Shown here: one piece after another, positions 1 to 7,190 of the stretch
Layout of the letters: every line of letters starts with the position of its first letter
Position numbering within the stretch: the first letter of the stretch is position 1
NCBI GenBank assembly: GCA_014872655.1
Contig: WHHJ01000041.1
Location: 1 to 17,679, forward strand
DNA: 17,679 nucleotides
Direction of reading: 5' to 3'
DNA from: Clostridia bacterium
Lineage (GTDB): Bacteria; Bacillota; Clostridia; Oscillospirales; UBA644
The notes under the pieces: model-generated
What the model was told of the DNA's origin: nothing
Databases searched by the model: none
What the model saw: only the letters and a program-made list of their open reading frames with translations
Position numbers and translations under genes: made by a program

Positions 1-1270
1 CCCGGATGTCTTCTACCGCAATCTTTTTATTGTTGAGCAACCGCTCCTGCCGCTGCTTTTCGTCGGTATAAACGCCCATCAGGTAGTAGTTGCTGTAGCG
101 CTGTTTGAGGTACATAGACTCAAACGGATTTTTAATGGAGTCGATTACCGCCAGCGCGCGAATGTGTATTTTTTCGTCGGCGGACTTAGCCTCTCGGCCC
201 GTCAGTTCCGCCTTTTTGGTCATATACGCCCGCAGGATCTTGATCGAATGGTTCAGGTCCCGGGCAATCGTCACATAGGCATTCTCTTTCAATTCGTAAT
301 ACTTACCATCCGGGTCTTTGTCCAGCGGTTCATTGCTGATGCGCAGATTATTGCCCAAAAGCTGCATGGCCACTGTCTCTTTTTTGTCAAAACCCGGGAC
401 TTCGCTGCTCATTTTTTCCCAGAATTTCCTTGTCTGCTCTGGCAAGAAGTGGTAGATATATTCTTCCAGTATCCAGTAATACAGCGAGTTGATGTTTCCC
501 TTTTTGCGCTCTCTGCTGCGCTGATAGTAGTGAAACAGGCTGTAAAGATCATGATTTGTGATGCTGATGCGCCCTGACGCTGCATCTTCCACATGAATAT
601 GTATGTTGGTCGGCTCGCTGTCTTCCTCAGCGCCCGGCAATTCTACCTCGTAGTCGTTTTCTTGCAGACCTGTCAGGTCAACGATGGGACGCTGTTCCTG
701 CTCTGCTTTCGGGTTCAGCAGGATTGCGTCATAATCATCCAGCGGATTTTCTCCGATCCCAAAGAATTCGTCGGTTTTGATGCCTGTATTCGGGAAATCT
801 TTCTCCGTCCGTTTGAATTGCGTGTTGATCTCAAACGTCATCTTCGCATTGTACAGTTCATTCTCGACGATCTGTTTTATAGTATTTTTGCTTTCTTCTG
901 CTTTACCGGATTTATCTGCATTCACCAATTCGCACAGAAATTGGGTAAACTCGTCCGCTGTCTTCCCCAAAACTCTGGCCGTGATCAGGGCGCGGGTCTT
1001 GACCAGATAAAAGCAGTTCCAATTCTTTTTGGCATAATTGTATAACAGGCGGTATTCATGTCGCTCATAGTCCGTCCATGCCGCCGGCGGTTCCGTATTC
1101 AGATGCAGTTCCTCAAACTCTTTATTCAAAATTTCCGCCGTGGTAGAGACACCCGACCCGGTTTTTCCGCAAAGACCTACCACAATAAAATCCTGTTGTC
1201 GATCAAACAGATCATTTATCACTTGGTAGCCACTGCCTCTAGACGGTGATGTGTTTTGCTCCCGGCCCAT
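1..1270 (-). CDS. AvcD-like P-loop/nucleotide-deaminase defence protein, partial (3' end outside window)
   Basis: The frame is open from here through the left edge (423 codons, no stop), so the gene continues outside the window. Residues 29-44 form a P-loop-like segment, GLCGKTGSGVSTT, which lacks a lysine at the canonical GK[ST] position. Residues 376-382 read IDSIKNP, followed by a strand (YYLMGVY) and QRQERLL. This P-loop plus 'IDSIRNP ... RxxRLL' arrangement is what I recall from the kinase-like half of AvcD-type proteins, which deplete dCTP/dCMP during phage infection. The HAE/PCxxC zinc-deaminase half would lie beyond position 1 and is not seen, so the deaminase assignment is inference. 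The central insert of about 330 residues is longer than I would expect. I chose the start at 1270 because AGAGG lies 7-9 bases upstream of it; an upstream in-frame ATG at 1294 lacks a ribosome site. It stands alone behind its own promoter. Confidence 0.6.
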   Translation of the reverse strand, partial: MGREQNTSPSRGSGYQVINDLFDRQQDFIVVGLCGKTGSGVSTTAEILNKEFEELHLNTEPPAAWTDYERHEYRLLYNYAKKNWNCFYLVKTRALITARVLGKTADEFTQFLCELVNADKSGKAEESKNTIKQIVENELYNAKMTFEINTQFKRTEKDFPNTGIKTDEFFGIGENPLDDYDAILLNPKAEQEQRPIVDLTGLQENDYEVELPGAEEDSEPTNIHIHVEDAASGRISITNHDLYSLFHYYQRSRERKKGNINSLYYWILEEYIYHFLPEQTRKFWEKMSSEVPGFDKKETVAMQLLGNNLRISNEPLDKDPDGKYYELKENAYVTIARDLNHSIKILRAYMTKKAELTGREAKSADEKIHIRALAVIDSIKNPFESMYLKQRYSNYYLMGVYTDEKQRQERLLNNKKIAVEDIR

Positions 1271-1329
1271 AACATTTCCTCTTTTCCTGCTCATCTCGCA
1301 CTATTTTTTTAGCATGATTCTTTTTGTTT

Positions 1330-1358
1330 ATATTACCATTTTATTTTACATATTGCAA
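1330..1358 (-). promoter_or_regulatory. Sigma-A-type promoter for the AvcD-like gene
   Basis: On the minus strand TTGCAA (1358-1353) is followed by a 17-base spacer and TAATAT (1335-1330). The predicted transcript starts near 1323, giving a leader of about 50 bases before the ATG at 1270. The surrounding 1295-1477 gap is AT-rich and holds no coding sequence I can support. In the Vibrio AvcID system a small antitoxin RNA lies upstream of avcD, and no such RNA could be recognised here. Confidence 0.55.
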
Positions 1359-1477
1359 TATTTTTTGTGTATCTTGGTACATTCTCTACGTTTCCTTCCA
1401 ACATTTTTCTATGTTTATTCAGGTTTCTAATTGCCACATTTTTTAAGCAGGTTTTGGCCAAGATTTATCTTCTATCG

Positions 1478-2062
1478 TCATCCTTCGTTAAGTACGATTG
1501 TCTTTTTCACCGGATATAGCGAGAATACAATCTGTGTGTGTTCCGTTTCCAGCTTTGCAAACTCTTGTGTACTCCAGGGCATCTCCAAAATTTGATAAGG
1601 AATCGTCAGTTCGATATCATGACCAGGCAACATCACTCCGGCAGATGGCTTTTCTCCATTAAGTAATGGATATAATGGAATGTAACACATATCGCTGCAC
1701 AAATAGTCTCCCATTTGTAGCAGCATCTGTCCCGCAAAATCAACATTCACATTATGATCTGAGACATTTTTTGCGTACATCGTAAAAACAATGATTTTAG
1801 ATTCCTGACCGCTTGCTTTCACATGAATAGGATCAATTTCGTATTCGTCGCAAAACTCATCTTGGGACAGCACTTTGTAGTCAGTCAAAGTGTACTCCAC
1901 GCCATTATGCAAAACAGTATCGCCAAGACTATATTGCTCAACCTGAGCTGGTGGGCACGCCTTATTAACCGCTATATATCGCCACACAAATATTACGATT
2001 ACCATTACGCCAACTATGATCCCAACTATGAGTTTCTTTCGATTTGCGAAGAGATGCTGCAT
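1478..2062 (-). CDS. Membrane-anchored extracytoplasmic protein of the ABC cluster
   Basis: This is a 194-residue protein with one strong N-terminal membrane helix (about residues 11-28) after a short basic segment (NRKK), so the rest should lie outside the cell. The outer domain has the pattern 'LGDTVLHNGVEYTLTDYKV ... FTMYAKNVSDHNVNVDF', which parallels 'DTGITYTLQDVWYE ... FMTLQAENKDTVEHIF' in the lipoprotein at 4343-5128. The two are therefore probable paralogues with an immunoglobulin-like or DUF4352/DUF5028-like fold; the family name is from memory. AGGAGG sits 7-8 bases before the ATG. The gene overlaps the 3' end of the ATPase gene by 37 bases and is the last gene of the operon. Function unknown; a partner or immunity role for the exporter is a guess. 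Confidence 0.8.
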   Translation of the reverse strand: MQHLFANRKKLIVGIIVGVMVIVIFVWRYIAVNKACPPAQVEQYSLGDTVLHNGVEYTLTDYKVLSQDEFCDEYEIDPIHVKASGQESKIIVFTMYAKNVSDHNVNVDFAGQMLLQMGDYLCSDMCYIPLYPLLNGEKPSAGVMLPGHDIELTIPYQILEMPWSTQEFAKLETEHTQIVFSLYPVKKTIVLNEG

Positions 2063-2682
2063 ATCTTTCCCTCCTCTATTGTTATAATCTGGTCGGCAAG
2101 ACTTTCTAATTCTTCTGTATCATGACAAGCTATCACAATTAATGCACCGCGTTGTTTTTCTTCTTGTAGGGCTTCCCAAATTTTCGGGACTCCTTTTTCA
2201 TCAATTGCGTTAATTGGTTCGTCCAGCAGAATCACATCCGGACATTCCATCAATGCACAGGCAATGCCCAAGCGTTGCTTCATCCCCAGCGAGTATTTAC
2301 GATAGGTTCGCTTATCATTGGGATTAAGTCCCACACGGCTCATCGTTTTTGCAATTTGCGCTTTGTCTGCCCTGCCCATCAAACCTGACAGCAGTTCAAG
2401 ATTCCGCTGTCCAGTGTATCCCGGAAGAAATGCCGGATTCTCTATTAAAGCTCCAATACTTCTAGGTGCTGCGATATCCCGGTGCAAAATTTCACCATCT
2501 ATGCTGACTGTACCTTCGGTGGGATAAATAAGTCCCGCCATCATACGCATCAGCATGGTCTTTCCGCAACCATTTTTTCCTTTTAAGCCATAGATAGTTC
2601 CAGACTCAAGCGTCAGCGATATATCTTTCAATACCGTTACGTCATTTATTGTTTTTGTCACATTTTTCAATTCTACTATCAT
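2026..2682 (-). CDS. ABC transporter ATP-binding protein (BcrA-like)
   Basis: This 218-residue cytoplasmic ATPase powers the two permeases encoded just upstream. It shows Walker A GKNGCGKT (about residues 35-42), signature SLGMKQR (about 132-138), Walker B VILLDEP (about 151-157) and an H-loop in ACHDTEE. The Q-loop position reads IENPAFLPG, as in bacitracin-resistance BcrA-type ATPases, where E replaces the usual Q context. Length is normal for a stand-alone ATPase of this group. GAGG lies 8 bases ahead of the ATG. The gene starts 10 bases after the second permease and overlaps the following gene. Substrate is not readable from sequence; the context suggests export of, or protection from, the secreted protein encoded at 5227-5703. 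Confidence 0.93.
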   Translation of the reverse strand: MIVELKNVTKTINDVTVLKDISLTLESGTIYGLKGKNGCGKTMLMRMMAGLIYPTEGTVSIDGEILHRDIAAPRSIGALIENPAFLPGYTGQRNLELLSGLMGRADKAQIAKTMSRVGLNPNDKRTYRKYSLGMKQRLGIACALMECPDVILLDEPINAIDEKGVPKIWEALQEEKQRGALIVIACHDTEELESLADQIITIEEGKICSISSQIERNS

Positions 2683-2692
2683 GAGTGAATCC

Positions 2693-3517
2693 TCATCTTA
2701 TCAAATCTTTTTTCGATAAATGCCTCGCACCTACAATAATACTGAGCGCAGAAATAACTCCCGTCCATAATACCGTTTGCTTCATGGTGATTCCATCTCC
2801 TGTAAATGCAGACAATCGCTGCATCATTGCGTGCCCGCAAAACAGTATGGGTTCATCTAAAAAAGCTCCTGATACCACAAAAACAATCGCAAAAATCAAT
2901 CCAAGCGTATCACCGGCTACAAGCTCCAAAAGCAATTGTAATAATGCAAGTGCTATAGCTGCCAGCACAGGCGATAGCAACAATGAAAGTACTTGCATAT
3001 AGCCGGTTCCTGGCCACGAAACAAGCTCTGGAATTGCCAATCCCCTGTAATCACAAATCGCAAATGGCCCTCCCACAGCAAGGCAAAATACCGTTATTGT
3101 CCCTATTATAGCGGTTTGCTCAACTATTGCTGCTATAACTGCCATCAAGCAATGTGCCAGCCACCAAACCGAACGTTTGGGAATACGCGTGAATATTTCA
3201 TATCCATATGGTTCGAACACCGATGCCGTCGTGTTCCCCAACGCAAATAAAAGCACTAAGTTCGTAATCAAATACGCAATTGGCATTTCGAAAGATTCCT
3301 GCCAACTTGGTGTAAACGGCGGAATACCGCGGTAAAAATAAACAAGCTGGTCCCAAAAGGATGGAATGAATCTATCTTCCACTAGAGCTTTTTTATAATA
3401 CCATGAGTAGAACGACACGCACATTACAAGCGCAATTCCTACGCTTATAGAAAACAGAAGTAATAATCTTTTTCGATTTGTCGCAACTTCCAGTCGAAGC
3501 ATTCTAAAATACATCAT
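2693..3517 (-). CDS. ABC-2-type permease subunit (second)
   Basis: This is a 274-residue integral membrane protein with about six hydrophobic helices: residues 18-40, 82-97, 118-145, 173-190, 193-215 and 250-263. It has a basic N-terminus and a C-terminal basic tail (RHLSKKDLIR), as expected for a permease facing the cytoplasmic ATPase. The gene overlaps the first permease by 14 bases and sits 10 bases before the ATPase gene, so the two permeases and ATPase are translationally coupled. The arrangement of a secreted protein, permeases and an ATPase resembles, from memory, the Bacillus yybNMLKJ operon (DUF2712/DUF2705 families). Transport direction and substrate are unknown. Confidence 0.85.
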   Translation of the reverse strand: MMYFRMLRLEVATNRKRLLLLFSISVGIALVMCVSFYSWYYKKALVEDRFIPSFWDQLVYFYRGIPPFTPSWQESFEMPIAYLITNLVLLFALGNTTASVFEPYGYEIFTRIPKRSVWWLAHCLMAVIAAIVEQTAIIGTITVFCLAVGGPFAICDYRGLAIPELVSWPGTGYMQVLSLLLSPVLAAIALALLQLLLELVAGDTLGLIFAIVFVVSGAFLDEPILFCGHAMMQRLSAFTGDGITMKQTVLWTGVISALSIIVGARHLSKKDLIR

Positions 3518-4346
3518 GTTTCTTCACCGCGCAGGTCACTGCCAGTAGAACCGAAATCGCCAGCAGACCGCAAAGTTCAATTATCATAATTGGCAGAGAC
3601 AGATAAACGTCAGAGTACGGCGGCAAGATACAGCTTGGCTCCCATTGGGAAGCACTAAAGGTATTAAACAAGAACCCGGTAAAATAAAATACCGCCGTTG
3701 GACCTATAAGCGCGATAAATGGGTTTCCTGTATACCATCCAAATGGAAGCGCCAGCGTTGCTATTCCCGCCAAATAAACTGCATCATACAGATTATACAA
3801 AAGCAAGTACCAAAACGGGTGTACTGCATAAAATGAATGTCCCACCTGCCCCACAGCCATCATCGGAAATGTATAGGATGCAATTTCAGGGGCTATTGTC
3901 GGAAGAAACATCATGCTGAATACCATTTGTCCAAAGGTAGCTGCCATTACCAGCAGAAATGCTCCCACAAAAATTGAGATGTACCTCGACAAGATTACTT
4001 TTTTCTGTTCTTTCCGAACTCTCAGATTTTTTATATATCCATTCTTAATATCCGTAGCCATCGATATTCCTGCCGGCAGTGTAACTATCAGCGGAAATAG
4101 CGAAAACAGCAATATTGAAGGAAGATAAAGTCCATCTGCTGAGATGCATGAATTATAAACAGAAGACGGATAGCTGTAAGCAATTGTTTGTGTCTGCAGG
4201 GACTCCATATTCGCATTGTGCGCCTGCACATTCAGCACCAAATCCCAAATACCAAGTATTGCGCATACACCCAATGCCAACTTGAACAAAACGCCATTGA
4301 ACAATCGCTGAAAATCCAGTTTCAGAAGTTTGCGCAAAAGACTCAC
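3504..4346 (-). CDS. ABC-2-type permease subunit (first)
   Basis: This 280-residue membrane protein has a basic N-terminal segment (LLRKLLKLDFQR), a first helix at about 20-38, an extracytoplasmic loop to about residue 72, and then further helices. The loop after the second helix reads 'ATDIKNGYIKNLRVRKEQKKVILSRY', a basic cytoplasmic coupling stretch typical of ABC-2 permeases of bacteriocin or antibiotic exporters. It starts at GTG inside a GTGA overlap with the stop of the upstream lipoprotein gene, and its end overlaps the next permease. It differs in sequence from that second permease, so the pump is probably a heterodimer. Substrate unknown. Confidence 0.85.
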   Translation of the reverse strand: MSLLRKLLKLDFQRLFNGVLFKLALGVCAILGIWDLVLNVQAHNANMESLQTQTIAYSYPSSVYNSCISADGLYLPSILLFSLFPLIVTLPAGISMATDIKNGYIKNLRVRKEQKKVILSRYISIFVGAFLLVMAATFGQMVFSMMFLPTIAPEIASYTFPMMAVGQVGHSFYAVHPFWYLLLYNLYDAVYLAGIATLALPFGWYTGNPFIALIGPTAVFYFTGFLFNTFSASQWEPSCILPPYSDVYLSLPIMIIELCGLLAISVLLAVTCAVKKHDVF

Positions 4347-5128
4347 CTACTTTCAAGTTCAGGCAGTTTTATCCATACCTCATGCATATCGCCTTCTACC
4401 GTTTCTTCAAACATGCCTTTCGGGAAACACTGCCAATTAAGGTAAATCGGGTTGTATGTTGCAAAGGTAGACTCTGCCTCAAATGCAATCGTGTAGGTTT
4501 CTTTCTCGCCGGCCGCTAATCTGCACACAGCATAGTCGTGATTATGGGGAATCGGATCCGTGACATGATCTTGATACGTAAATTCGGCGCTTTGCACTTT
4601 ATTGGATTTCGGAAATACCATTATAATTCCGTCATTAATATAAAATATATGTTCAACTGTATCTTTATTTTCCGCCTGCAAAGTCATAAAAATATAAATA
4701 GGGTTTTCTACATACGAACTTAATTCATAGTCGTTTTCCTGCATATTGTCTGTTGTTGTTTCGTACCAGACATCTTGCAAAGTGTAGGTAATCCCGGTGT
4801 CCTCAAAAGTCGCGCCAAGACCATTAAGAACATATCCACCATTTATAGCATCCTGAACTTTTTTTGCTGCATCGTCTGGGAACATATCCATTCCATGTTC
4901 ATCAACTGCACCATCTAACGCACCATTGGCTACCTCCTCTATAGTATGGCAATTTGCATTGGACGTTTCTACTTCTATACTTTGATTTTCACTTTCGTTC
5001 GAGGATGTATTCTCCGAGTTCATTTCTGTAGTTTCAGATGTGCCAGATACTGAATCAGCCGGTTTTGCAGTAGAGCATCCTGTAAAAACCAGCGCCAGTG
5101 TCAAAATGATGCAACAATACTTTTTCAT
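4343..5128 (-). CDS. Lipoprotein of the ABC cluster
   Basis: This is a 261-residue secreted lipoprotein. The signal peptide MKKYCCIILTLALVFTGC has a lipobox ending at Cys18, followed by a low-complexity Ser/Thr/Glu linker to about residue 55 that should tether the domain to the membrane. The C-terminal domain (from about residue 95) carries 'GITYTLQDVWYE', similar in layout to the anchored protein at 1478-2062. The start at 5128 is preferred over the ATG two codons upstream, because AAAGG lies 8 bases before it but only 2 bases before the earlier ATG. It follows the secreted-protein gene after a gap that contains a 12-bp hairpin, and its stop overlaps the start of the first permease. Possible roles are substrate capture, chaperoning or immunity; none can be chosen from sequence. 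Confidence 0.85.
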   Translation of the reverse strand: MKKYCCIILTLALVFTGCSTAKPADSVSGTSETTEMNSENTSSNESENQSIEVETSNANCHTIEEVANGALDGAVDEHGMDMFPDDAAKKVQDAINGGYVLNGLGATFEDTGITYTLQDVWYETTTDNMQENDYELSSYVENPIYIFMTLQAENKDTVEHIFYINDGIIMVFPKSNKVQSAEFTYQDHVTDPIPHNHDYAVCRLAAGEKETYTIAFEAESTFATYNPIYLNWQCFPKGMFEETVEGDMHEVWIKLPELESR

Positions 5129-5153
5129 AGTCATGTCCTTTCAACCCACTTAT

Positions 5154-5196
5154 GCCGGGTGTGTTCTCTTCCTTTTGCGGCGAAAACACACCCGGC
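5154..5196 (-). other. Perfect 12-bp intercistronic hairpin
   Basis: GCCGGGTGTGTT (5154-5165) and its exact complement (5185-5196) enclose a 19-base loop between the secreted-protein gene and the lipoprotein gene. On the transcribed minus strand no T-run follows, so it is not a standard terminator. Such hairpins often protect the 3' end of a highly expressed first message or limit read-through, which would allow more secreted protein than transporter. Confidence 0.6.
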
Positions 5197-5226
5197 AATT
5201 ATAGGTTCTGTTGTTTTTGTGCTGTG

Positions 5227-5703
5227 TCAGATCTGTGCTACGCCACTCTGATAAACGCTGTCAGGGCTCCACACACCACGGAAAGTAGATGCCAAAGAAG
5301 ATGTAAAGCTCAGCGATGCATATGTATAACCGGCTTCTTTCACATTGTTATAAATGAAATAACTAGTTCCCACCTGCATTGTTCTGCCATAGCCTAAGGA
5401 CGAATTGCAGACAGCCCAATCCTTGTCTGGGTTTGTTCCCCATCCGCCGCGTGCATTCACCTTTGCAGATGTCACATTTTTAGTCGTCGAATTCTGGATC
5501 CAGCAGTAAATAGAGGTTTTATCTTGCTTTACGCGTGCTGGAATAAACGCCTCATTGCTTGAACCGCCTTCTGTCTTAAAGTAAAATTCCTTGTCGTCGC
5601 TTGATGCAAAAGACGGCAATGCAGTGCCGATAGCCATAATCACCGCCAACGCCACTACCGCAAACAGCTTGAAAAGACGACTTTTCTTGATAGACATACT
5701 CAT
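5227..5703 (-). CDS. Secreted small protein, first gene of the ABC operon (DUF2712-like?)
   Basis: This 158-residue protein has a clear Sec signal peptide: basic SIKKSRLFK, a hydrophobic run (LFAVVALAVIMAIGTALP) and a likely cut after SFA near residue 34. The mature part of about 124 residues is rich in Ser, Thr, Gly, Tyr and Trp, has two cysteines (YCW and AVCNSS) that could pair, and ends with RGVWSPDSVYQSGVAQI. It looks like a small beta-sandwich. AAGGAGG lies 8 bases before the ATG at 5703, which rules out the longer open frame to 5784. From memory it resembles DUF2712 proteins encoded next to ABC pumps; a lactococcin-972-like bacteriocin is an alternative. It lies directly downstream of a LytTR-type operator, so it is probably a quorum-controlled product. 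Confidence 0.85.
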   Translation of the reverse strand: MSMSIKKSRLFKLFAVVALAVIMAIGTALPSFASSDDKEFYFKTEGGSSNEAFIPARVKQDKTSIYCWIQNSTTKNVTSAKVNARGGWGTNPDKDWAVCNSSLGYGRTMQVGTSYFIYNNVKEAGYTYASLSFTSSLASTFRGVWSPDSVYQSGVAQI

Positions 5704-5808
5704 TTGATGTACCTCCTTAAATTTACAATTCGCGAATATTGTAAAGCACCTGTGCACCGATACTTTATAATATCCAAAAGGCATTACTGCCTTTGTTGTT
5801 TACACTCT

Positions 5809-5872
5809 ACCATACCTTTTTCTCGATTTCCAATTAAATGGCAAAACTGCAAAAAAAGTGGTATAACTGCAA
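5809..5872 (-). promoter_or_regulatory. LytTR-type operator and promoter of the secreted-protein/ABC operon
   Basis: On the minus strand TTGCAGTT occurs at 5872-5865 and again at 5852-5845, a direct repeat with period 20. Exactly 30 bases after the second copy comes the -10 box TATGGT (5814-5809), continuing GTAGAGT. There is no good -35 box, as expected for an activated promoter. LytTR regulators bind paired direct repeats about two helical turns apart. The agrBD promoter has the same repeat, period and -10 distance, which is the main evidence for function. Confidence 0.75.
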
Positions 5873-5906
5873 GAAGCGGGTGCTGTCGCACCCGCTTCTT
5901 GCAGTT
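5865..5906 (-). terminator. 19-bp hairpin at the 3' end of the XRE gene
   Basis: A perfect 19-bp stem (5865-5883 with 5888-5906) encloses a 4-base loop, TGTC. Its outer end overlaps the stop codon of the XRE gene. On the minus strand it is followed by ATACCAC and then seven T, so it is a plausible though slightly offset terminator that would insulate the LytTR promoter from XRE transcription. The first TTGCAGTT operator copy is part of the stem. Confidence 0.6.
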
Positions 5907-6294
5907 ATTTCAAAAATTGTTCAATTAGTCGAAAAACAAGTTCTTGTTGCTCTTGCGTAGGTTGTGTCTTAGTAGCCGTATATCGCGTCTGATTTTGCTT
6001 TTGCAGAGCACCGATGATTTCCATAATAAGTCTGATTTGCTCTTCTTTTAAGCCTTCTGTGCTAAGAACCGATGCCTTTTCGCCACAGGCCAAATAATCT
6101 ATTGAGACTCCAAAATAATCCGCCAGATATGCCGCCACCTGTAAGTTTGGAATCGTACGCCCGCTCTCATACTTTGCCAAGGCAGCTTCACTCAGGGGCT
6201 GCCCCAGATTCGTAATCTTTTGGGATAATGTTGCCTGAGAGTAGCCTTTTTCAAGGCGAAGCTCGCGAAGTCTATCCGAAAAGTCGATAACCAA
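5905..6294 (-). CDS. XRE-family transcriptional regulator
   Basis: This is a DNA-binding protein of 129 residues. The N-terminal helix-turn-helix domain (about residues 3-65) reads DRLRELRLEKGYSQATLSQKI, then LSEAALAKYESGRTIPNLQVAAYLADYFGVSIDYL, a classic Cro/C1 pattern. The C-terminal half (LKEEQIRLIMEIIGALQ and FRLIEQFLK) is helical and may oligomerise. The start is placed at TTG 6294, because AGGAGG occupies 6309-6304, nine bases upstream; an ATG at 6315 lies upstream of this ribosome site. It is divergent from the LytTR gene and may repress that promoter or its own. Ligand and targets are unknown. Confidence 0.88.
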   Translation of the reverse strand: MVIDFSDRLRELRLEKGYSQATLSQKITNLGQPLSEAALAKYESGRTIPNLQVAAYLADYFGVSIDYLACGEKASVLSTEGLKEEQIRLIMEIIGALQKQNQTRYTATKTQPTQEQQELVFRLIEQFLK

Positions 6295-6314
6295 CTGTAT
6301 CAGCCTCCTATACA

Positions 6315-6343
6315 TATATAGTGTACAGGTTGACTGCGGACAA
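6315..6343 (-). promoter_or_regulatory. Possible promoter of the XRE gene
   Basis: On the minus strand TTGTCC (6343-6338) is followed by 17 bases and TATATA (6320-6315). The implied start point would fall within the AGGAGG ribosome site, which is unusually close, so the real -10 may lie slightly upstream. It overlaps the plus-strand promoter at 6330-6358. Confidence 0.3.
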
Positions 6344-6358
6344 TAATTCGTATATTAT
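6330..6358 (+). promoter_or_regulatory. Upstream promoter of the LytTR/GHKL genes
   Basis: TTGACT (6330-6335), a 17-base spacer and TATTAT (6353-6358) give a good housekeeping promoter pointing to the response regulator. It overlaps the divergent promoter region, so the XRE protein could couple the two. Confidence 0.55.
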
Positions 6359-6399
6359 CATTATAATCAGTCGATTTGTCCGATTTCGATTTTTACATA

Positions 6400-6428
6400 T
6401 TGACAGAAAATGTGAGGTGCGCTATTTT
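6400..6428 (+). promoter_or_regulatory. Second, tandem promoter of the LytTR/GHKL genes
   Basis: Consensus TTGACA (6400-6405), a 17-base spacer and TATTTT (6423-6428) predict a transcript from about 6435 with a leader of about 40 bases before ATG 6475. Neither tandem promoter contains the TTGCAGTT repeat, so the sensor/regulator pair seems not to be autoregulated. Confidence 0.55.
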
Positions 6429-6474
6429 GGGTACACGATTAGACAAGGAAATTTTAACAAAAGCAGGAGAAAAT

Positions 6475-7188
6475 ATGCTGCATATTCTGATTTGCGATGA
6501 TGACCGCACATTTGCTGATTTTCTTTCACAGCAGATTACTTTGCTGCCTGAATTTGATCGCCGCTGCATGAAAATCACGACCCTCGATGATCCTCGTACA
6601 ATAGATAAATCCGTAATCGAAACATCCGACTTGATTTTCTTGGACATCGATATGGGTGACATCAACGGTCTGTCATTGGCCCGTAAGATGCGAAGCATAA
6701 GCAAAAGCTTCATTCTGATTTTTGTAACAAATTATGGCGAATACGCAGCTGAGGGCTACGAGGTAAACGCTTTCCGCTTCCTGCCCAAGCTGCAACTAAA
6801 AGTGAAATTGCCAGATTACTTTAGCAAGGCTTTGGCAGCCTGCCAAAGCAAAAATCGTACAATAAATGTTTTTTGTGAGGGTGAAAGTACCTCTGTTTTT
6901 CTGGATCAGCTTGTTTACGCAGAGACGGACGGACGTGCCGCGATTCTGCATATAAGCGATACTCCGCCCAAAACCTTGAAGGTTCGTATGCCACTTCGGA
7001 GTATGGAAGACAAATTGTGTGACGAAGGCTTTTTACGAATTCATAACAGTTATCTGGTAAATATGAACTATCTTTCTTCTCTCCAAACGTCTGGTGCCAC
7101 CTTAACAACAGGTGAAATGCTCCCCTTGAGTCTTCATAATTACAGAGCTATAAAGTCAAAATACTTGGAATGGAAAGGTCGCACATAA
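6475..7188 (+). CDS. LytTR-family response regulator (AgrA-like)
   Basis: This 237-residue cytoplasmic regulator is probably phosphorylated by the downstream GHKL kinase. The receiver domain (about residues 1-125) has the acidic pair in ICDDD (residues 8-9), phospho-acceptor Asp57 in IFLDIDM, the Thr/Tyr switch region in FVTNYGEY, and Lys105 in FRFLPK. The LytTR DNA-binding domain follows (about 135-235), with DQLVYAETDGRAAILH and GFLRIHNSYLVNMNYL. The ATG at 6475 is chosen because AGGAGA lies 4-5 bases upstream and the receiver begins at once; the frame is open further upstream, but that segment contains a promoter. Its stop overlaps or abuts the kinase start. Likely targets are the TTGCAGTT repeats at 5845-5872 and 8523-8550. 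Confidence 0.93.
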   Translation: MLHILICDDDRTFADFLSQQITLLPEFDRRCMKITTLDDPRTIDKSVIETSDLIFLDIDMGDINGLSLARKMRSISKSFILIFVTNYGEYAAEGYEVNAFRFLPKLQLKVKLPDYFSKALAACQSKNRTINVFCEGESTSVFLDQLVYAETDGRAAILHISDTPPKTLKVRMPLRSMEDKLCDEGFLRIHNSYLVNMNYLSSLQTSGATLTTGEMLPLSLHNYRAIKSKYLEWKGRT

Positions 7189-7190
7189 GA

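Noticed and set aside
164..1249. Several plus-strand open frames (137, 150, 77 and 63 residues)
   Set aside because: They lie opposite the continuous minus-strand AvcD-like frame, lack ribosome sites, and their translations are rich in Phe, Cys and Arg with no domain-like pattern.
5704..5784. Longer start for the secreted protein
   Set aside because: The signal peptide begins properly at 5703, right after AAGGAGG; the extension covers the leader.
6376..6474. N-terminal extension of the LytTR regulator
   Set aside because: The receiver domain begins at MLHILICDDD with its own ribosome site, and the extension contains a consensus promoter.
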